DNA from: Candidatus Nitrosotenuis chungbukensis
Lineage (GTDB): Archaea > Thermoproteota > Nitrososphaeria > Nitrososphaerales > Nitrosopumilaceae
Direction: 5' to 3'
Assembly (NCBI RefSeq): GCF_000685395.1
Contig: NZ_AVSQ01000017.1
Coordinates: 1-64,000, forward strand
Length of the DNA: 64,000 bases
In this document: piece by piece, positions 59,787-64,000 of the stretch
Position numbering within the stretch: position 1 is the stretch's first letter
Layout: each line of letters starts with the position of its first letter
Position numbers and translations under genes: made by a program
The notes under the pieces: generated by a model
The model's input: only the letters and a program-made list of their open reading frames with translations
Told to the model about the DNA's origin: nothing
The model's database searches: none

Positions 59787-59852
59787 GCCTTGCGATATGT
59801 TATAACAATATTGCGCAACTAGGTTTTAATAATTAATTTTGCATAACGAGTC

Positions 59853-60200
59853 ATGCAGTACTTTCAGGCATTAAAGATGGGGCAAAAAAGAGTTCAGGCC
59901 TCAAGGGACTATCTGAACAAGCTTACAAACAACAGGGCAATGCCTGCACTTGCACTGCGGGACACAAAGTCAGACGTGTGGGAGCCAGTTGGCGAAGAAA
60001 ACTATTATGCTGTAGTTGACGAGTCAAGTGGATTTGTCCTGACTGACACCAGCGGGTACATCATAGCTCTATGCGACAAGGACGGGTTTTCAAAGACGTT
60101 AGTTCAAGGCGTGACACTGGAGCAAAAGGAACAGATTGTAAAGGAGTTTGAAAAGGACAACGTGCCGCAATTCAAAGGCAAGGTAATTCTTCCTGTATAA
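59853..60200 (+). CDS. Protein of unknown function
   Basis: 115 residues, soluble. N-terminal helix (MQYFQALKMGQKRVQASRDY), then beta strands with VVDESSGFVLTDTSGYIIAL. A single Cys. Last gene before the TnpB element; no sign that the insertion broke it. Confidence 0.7.
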   Translation: MQYFQALKMGQKRVQASRDYLNKLTNNRAMPALALRDTKSDVWEPVGEENYYAVVDESSGFVLTDTSGYIIALCDKDGFSKTLVQGVTLEQKEQIVKEFEKDNVPQFKGKVILPV

Positions 60201-60244
60201 AAAACAAGAAAACTGGAGGTAATGTTAACTATTATGCATGCGAG

Positions 60245-61439
60245 AGATTTGGTTCTGTCAAATCTACAATTGATTGATCTGACTCATCACAATCTGCTTC
60301 ACATCTTTTGACTGCTTCATTGCTTCATCTTGTGATGCGTTTGGCCTGAACCCCATGCCTCGTAACTGCACTGCTGGTATTCCTTTGTATAGAATATTTC
60401 GTGCAGCATTGATATCGCGGTCTTCTCTGTGACCACAATGACATCTTATCTGTCTGTTCTCTTCGGGGATCACTTTTGCCCCACATATCGAACACTTTGA
60501 TGATGTATGGTTTGGTTTTATCTTGATGACATCGATTCCATTATACCATTTTGATTTGTATTCTAGTTGCTTTCGGAATTCATAAAATGGCCAGCCGTTG
60601 AGCCTTGAACGATATTTTGTTCCTTGACCGTTTCCTTTTTGATATAGTTTTCTAATTCCAGTTAGATCCTCAAGAATTATCTGTTTTTTCTGCTCTACAA
60701 GTTTTTTTGTAATGTTGTGAATAATTTGTTGGGTTTTGCATTTTTGCTTTGTGCCGTATTTTTGAAAAATCTTTCTCCTAATTCGTGTGTCGTTTCGCTT
60801 AAAATGTGATGTCACTTTTCTGTATCTCTCTTTGATTTTTGTTATCTTGACTATATCTGAGTAAACATTAGTCGTTCCATCAGAGTGAACGGCTGATATG
60901 TTATTCAGATTTGTATCTATTCCAATAAATTCCACAAATTTGATACTTGGCGTTTCTTTTAATATTGAAATTGATATTGTATCTTGGGTAATTGTAATTG
61001 CTCCAATTTTAGTACATGGATCAGAGATTTGTGACACCGTATAATTATTTAATGGAATTCCAACATATGATTGTCCGGGACGGACTCCGATTAGAAGCGT
61101 GTTTCCAATGATTCTGTATGACTGCTTATCAACAATAACATGTGGTTTTTTGTAATGTGGAATTTTGGCATTTGGATTCTTTCTTCTCGTTTTTCTTAAA
61201 TGATTGATTTTTGACCTCGCTATCTGCATTGCTCTTGCAACATACAGTTTGAGAAATTCTGTATTGTCTGACAAGTAATGATATACATTTGAATTGAAAG
61301 CTTGCTGCGAGGTAATGTTTCTTTCTATTCCGATTCTAATTGCTTCGTTGATCATCCACCTGAATTCTTCCATTAGCAATACTAGTTCAGGACTGTTATG
61401 ATGTTGAATAACAGATATTGTTGATTCCGTGTATTTGTA
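60245..61439 (-). mobile_element. IS200/IS605-type (TnpB-only) element, approximate limits
   Basis: A lone tnpB without a TnpA gene. AGATTTG (60245-60251) pairs with CAAATCT (60259-60265) across the tnpB stop, a hairpin that may belong to the right end or omega-RNA scaffold. At the other end CTGTTAT (61393-61399) pairs with ATAACAG (61408-61414). Exact ends cannot be fixed without an empty site. Confidence 0.55.
60264..61379 (-). CDS. tnpB: TnpB-like RNA-guided nuclease
   Basis: 371 residues. RuvC residues are complete: D155 (FIGIDTNLNN), E237 (IILEDLTGIRKL) and D320/D322 (REDRDINAARNI); the zinc finger is C296-x2-C299 and C313-x-C315. It should cut DNA guided by an RNA from its 3' end. The open frame continues upstream of the TTG start by about 20 TnpB-like codons (to 61439) without a start codon, so the 5' end may be decayed. 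A short N-terminus results. Confidence 0.92.
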   Translation of the reverse strand: MLMEEFRWMINEAIRIGIERNITSQQAFNSNVYHYLSDNTEFLKLYVARAMQIARSKINHLRKTRRKNPNAKIPHYKKPHVIVDKQSYRIIGNTLLIGVRPGQSYVGIPLNNYTVSQISDPCTKIGAITITQDTISISILKETPSIKFVEFIGIDTNLNNISAVHSDGTTNVYSDIVKITKIKERYRKVTSHFKRNDTRIRRKIFQKYGTKQKCKTQQIIHNITKKLVEQKKQIILEDLTGIRKLYQKGNGQGTKYRSRLNGWPFYEFRKQLEYKSKWYNGIDVIKIKPNHTSSKCSICGAKVIPEENRQIRCHCGHREDRDINAARNILYKGIPAVQLRGMGFRPNASQDEAMKQSKDVKQIVMSQINQL

Positions 61440-61543
61440 TTATAAAATAACTGTATAATGACTGGGTTATTGCGTAATTACCGATCTATCATATATTTGG
61501 CAATACCAGAGATTTTAAATTCTGATGGGTGGATATCCACAGA

Positions 61544-62767
61544 ATGAAGTTTTCAGCCGAAGTTGAGGTAAAGGGACACCTGATTGACTCTATGATACTT
61601 ACCAAAATATTTGATGTTATAATGGACATGGGCGGAGAATTCGAGGTCCTTGAAATGCAGGTCGGAAAGAAGAAAAAGGATCCAAGCTACGCCAAGCTGC
61701 AAATCCAGGGAAAGACCAAAGACCACCTTGAAAAACTACTCGAGCAGGTTTACAGGGCAGGCGCCATATCCACCATAGGAAAGGCAGTTGCACTTAAGGC
61801 AGCACCAAAGGACAGGGTGATGCCAGACAATTTCTATAGCACGACAAACAATGCGACTCAGATCTTCCTTGGCGGAAAATGGATAGACGTGGAAAACACA
61901 ATGATGGACAAGTGCATCCTAGTAAAAGGAGGAAAGGCAATGTGCATTCCAATTAGGGATGTAAAAAAAGGCGACAAGATCGTTGTCGGAGAAACGGGAG
62001 TAAAGGTAACGCCTCCTGAGCGTCCGCGCGACGGAGCCAACGTCTTTGAATTCATGGGTAGCAGCAGCTCAAGTGAGAGGCCGACGCAGCACATTGCAAA
62101 AAAGGTGGCTCAGGATATTTTCAAGACAAAAAAGGCAGGAGGAAAAATAATCATTGTCGGAGGACCGGCAATAGTCCACACCGGAGCAGCTGACTCTGTT
62201 GCAGAATTAATCCGGATGGGATACATTGATGGGCTTTTGGCAGGAAACGCACTTGCGGTTCACGATGTGGAATATGCAACACTTGGAACGTCTCTTGGCA
62301 TGAACGTCCATGATGGCTCGCTTGCAGTCAAGGGGCACCGAAACCACATGGAGGCAATCAACTCTGTCTTCAAGTCCGGCTCCATTGCAAATATGGTGAA
62401 AACAAAAAAACTCACAAGAGGAATAATGTACGAGTGTGTAAAGCGAAAAATTCCATTTGTCTTGGCAGGCTCCATCCGAGATGACGGCCCACTCCCAGAT
62501 GTCATAACTGACATGGCAGTTGCGCAGAAAAAATACAAAGAGGTGCTAAAGGGGGCAAAAATGGTCATCATGATATCGACAATGCTTCACTCAATAGCTA
62601 CAGGAAACATGCTTCCGGCAAATGTCAAAGTAGTTGTAGTTGACATCAACCAGCCGACTGTAACCAAACTGATGGACAGGGGCACGTGGCAGGCACTTGG
62701 AATTGTATCCGATGTTGGTGCGTTTTTGCCGCTAGTTGCGCAGGAATTAAAGCACCTCAAGCGCTAA
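61544..62767 (+). CDS. Archaeal ornithine cyclodeaminase-type protein (TIGR00300, LOR/SDH domain)
   Basis: 407 residues. An N-terminal LOR/SDH domain (about 1-95, KFSAEVEVKGHLIDSMIL) and a Rossmann-like part with KIIIVGGPAIVHTGAADSV and GLLAGNALAVHDVEYATLG. Members in methanogens convert ornithine to proline (known); the cyanobacterial arginine-catabolic enzymes share this C-domain. GTG at 61529 is an alternative start. Confidence 0.88.
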   Translation: MKFSAEVEVKGHLIDSMILTKIFDVIMDMGGEFEVLEMQVGKKKKDPSYAKLQIQGKTKDHLEKLLEQVYRAGAISTIGKAVALKAAPKDRVMPDNFYSTTNNATQIFLGGKWIDVENTMMDKCILVKGGKAMCIPIRDVKKGDKIVVGETGVKVTPPERPRDGANVFEFMGSSSSSERPTQHIAKKVAQDIFKTKKAGGKIIIVGGPAIVHTGAADSVAELIRMGYIDGLLAGNALAVHDVEYATLGTSLGMNVHDGSLAVKGHRNHMEAINSVFKSGSIANMVKTKKLTRGIMYECVKRKIPFVLAGSIRDDGPLPDVITDMAVAQKKYKEVLKGAKMVIMISTMLHSIATGNMLPANVKVVVVDINQPTVTKLMDRGTWQALGIVSDVGAFLPLVAQELKHLKR

Positions 62768-64000
62768 ATCCGCTTTATCTCGTCTAGAACATGCGGGTTT
62801 TCAAGCGCAGACGTATCGCCTATATCTTCGCCAAGCAGCTTTGCCCTAAGCAGGCGCCGCATCACCTTGCCTGTTCTGGTCTTTGGCATGTCTGATATGA
62901 CAAGGACTGTCTTTGGCTTGGCAATCTTGCCTATTTTTTCAGAGATGAACTCTTCCATTTCAGGCTGAATGGTCTTTTGATCAGCCTTGTCCTTTAGCAC
63001 TACAAAGAGTGCAATCGCATTTCCCGTTATCTCGTCTGGAATTGAGATTGCCGCGGCATCTGCAATTTTCTTATGTGTTATCACCGCCTGCTCGATTTCA
63101 ACCGTGCTCAGTCTGTGCCCTGAGACATTGATGACATCATCCACTCTCCCGTACATGTACCATAGTCCGTCGTCATCAACCATGACGTAATCCCCGTGAA
63201 ACCACACGTCTTTGTACTGGCTCCAGTAGCTCTGGATGTATCTTTCAGGATCATTGAGCAAGCCCCTTGTCATGGTGGGCCAGGGGGACTTTATGATGAG
63301 GAATCCTTTTTTGTTCTTGACTGATTTTTTCGTTTCATCAATCACATCAAGATCAAACCCAGGACACGGTATGCCGACCGTGGTCGGCTTTAGCTTCATA
63401 CCTGGAAACACCGACAGCATCGCGCCGCCAATTTCTGTCCCGCCTGCCAAGTTCATGATTGGAGCTTTTTTGTTCCCTATTTTCTCATAGAGCCACCACC
63501 ACGATTCTTCGTCAATTGGCTCACCAGTTGTTGGAATTATCCTGATGTGGTCTAGGTTGAACTGCTTTCTTGGTTCTAGTCCAAGTTTTCTAAATATTCG
63601 AACCGCCGTTGGCGATATCCCAAAAATTGTTACCTCGTACTTTTCAAGCATTTTCCACAGTTTGTCAGGAGTCGGCCAGTCGATTGCCCCGTCATATATT
63701 ATCGCAGTTGCCCCAATTTCCAAAAGGCCGTAAACATTCCATGTCTGGCCCGTTATCCAGCCCATGTCTGCAGGCCAAAACAAAATGTCGTCTGGCTTCA
63801 TATCTATCAAATATGATGCCTGATGGCCGGCAAACACTGAAAAGCCTCCGTGCGTGTGAATTACCCCTTTTGGCCTGCCTGTCGTGCCCGAAGTATACAA
63901 AATAAACAGCGGATCCTCAGAATCCATTGACTCTGGCTTGTACGAGTCCGGCTGGTCTTCTACCAGTTTTGCATAATCTAAAACCGAGTCTGAAAAATCG
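62764..64000 (-). CDS. AMP-forming acyl-CoA synthetase (acetyl-CoA synthetase-like), partial
   Basis: C-terminal about 412 residues; the gene begins beyond the window end. The P-loop LFILYTSGTTGRPKGVIHTH, the WFHGDYVMVDDDGLWYMYGR segment and the catalytic Lys in RTGKVMRRLLRAKLL are intact. It activates acetate or a similar acid to the CoA thioester. The stop overlaps the TIGR00300 gene by four bases. Confidence 0.92.
   Translation of the reverse strand, partial: DFSDSVLDYAKLVEDQPDSYKPESMDSEDPLFILYTSGTTGRPKGVIHTHGGFSVFAGHQASYLIDMKPDDILFWPADMGWITGQTWNVYGLLEIGATAIIYDGAIDWPTPDKLWKMLEKYEVTIFGISPTAVRIFRKLGLEPRKQFNLDHIRIIPTTGEPIDEESWWWLYEKIGNKKAPIMNLAGGTEIGGAMLSVFPGMKLKPTTVGIPCPGFDLDVIDETKKSVKNKKGFLIIKSPWPTMTRGLLNDPERYIQSYWSQYKDVWFHGDYVMVDDDGLWYMYGRVDDVINVSGHRLSTVEIEQAVITHKKIADAAAISIPDEITGNAIALFVVLKDKADQKTIQPEMEEFISEKIGKIAKPKTVLVISDMPKTRTGKVMRRLLRAKLLGEDIGDTSALENPHVLDEIKRI

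Noticed and set aside
61393-61414. CTGTTAT/ATAACAG hairpin as a definite left end of the TnpB element
   Set aside because: It lies inside the start-less but TnpB-like open frame, so it may be coding; kept only as an approximate end mark.
1-64000. CRISPR arrays or rRNA genes
   Set aside because: No regularly spaced repeats and no rRNA-like sequence were seen.

Overview
This 64 kb window is chromosomal DNA of an ammonia-oxidising-type thaumarchaeon (Nitrososphaerota, most like group I.1a; a Nitrosotenuis/Nitrosopumilus relative is inferred, not proven). Reasons: an archaeal S10-spc ribosomal operon with RNase P protein Rnp1, S4e and a proteasome alpha subunit; an ESCRT-III (CdvB-like) gene; HMG-CoA synthase for isoprenoid lipids; type II archaeal GAPDH; TrmB and stand-alone Lrp/AsnC regulators; complete biotin synthesis; and promoters with a TATA element about 25 bases before leaderless starts. 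No rRNA and no CRISPR array were seen.

Layout. 1-3.9 kb: purC, an ArsR-like regulator, a DUF371 protein, psmA and a SPOUT RNA methyltransferase. 3.9-11.7 kb: a tightly overlapping ribosomal operon (L3 to L6, lacking L2), then tRNA-Asn. 11.8-14.6 kb: a region with three perfect copies of a 22-bp palindrome, a zinc-ribbon protein, a Nudix hydrolase and two paralogous small secreted proteins. 14.6-18.3 kb: a coiled-coil protein, a CdvB-like protein and a split DipZ-like thiol redox pair. 18.3-22.6 kb: bioF-bioB-bioA with bioD divergent. 22.6-27.1 kb: a signalling patch with a CheY-like receiver, two histidine kinases (one with a DUF4242-like N-terminal domain) and a coiled-coil protein between them. 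27-41 kb: metabolism and redox (cupin, HMG-CoA synthase, DsbA-like, GAPDH, CDF transporter, threonine synthase, Hjc-like nuclease, DUF35/thiolase pair, F420-type oxidoreductase, nucleotidyltransferase). 41-49.5 kb: two candidate structured ncRNAs, DedA, a third histidine kinase, a prepilin-type peptidase, TrmB, purK/purE and threonine deaminase. 50-54 kb: a class III cyclase, small zinc proteins and Lrp-type domains. 54-57.8 kb: probable tRNA-Phe-linked island(s) with a Met-rich metal protein, an FTR1-like permease and a RelE toxin-antitoxin pair. 57.8-64 kb: cobalamin adenosyltransferase, an HD hydrolase, a lone TnpB, an archaeal ornithine cyclodeaminase-type protein, and the C-terminal part of an acyl-CoA synthetase running off the end.

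The most interesting items are: (1) direct repeats of the tRNA-Phe 3' end bounding two consecutive segments of about 1.8 kb; (2) two compact RNA-like structures, at 41351-41453 (-) and 49408-49466 (+), each starting at the distance expected from a TATA box; (3) a repeated 22-bp palindrome at matched distances before two paralogous secreted-protein genes; (4) a histidine kinase fused to a DUF4242-like domain; (5) many very small Cys-pair proteins, several below usual gene-calling limits.
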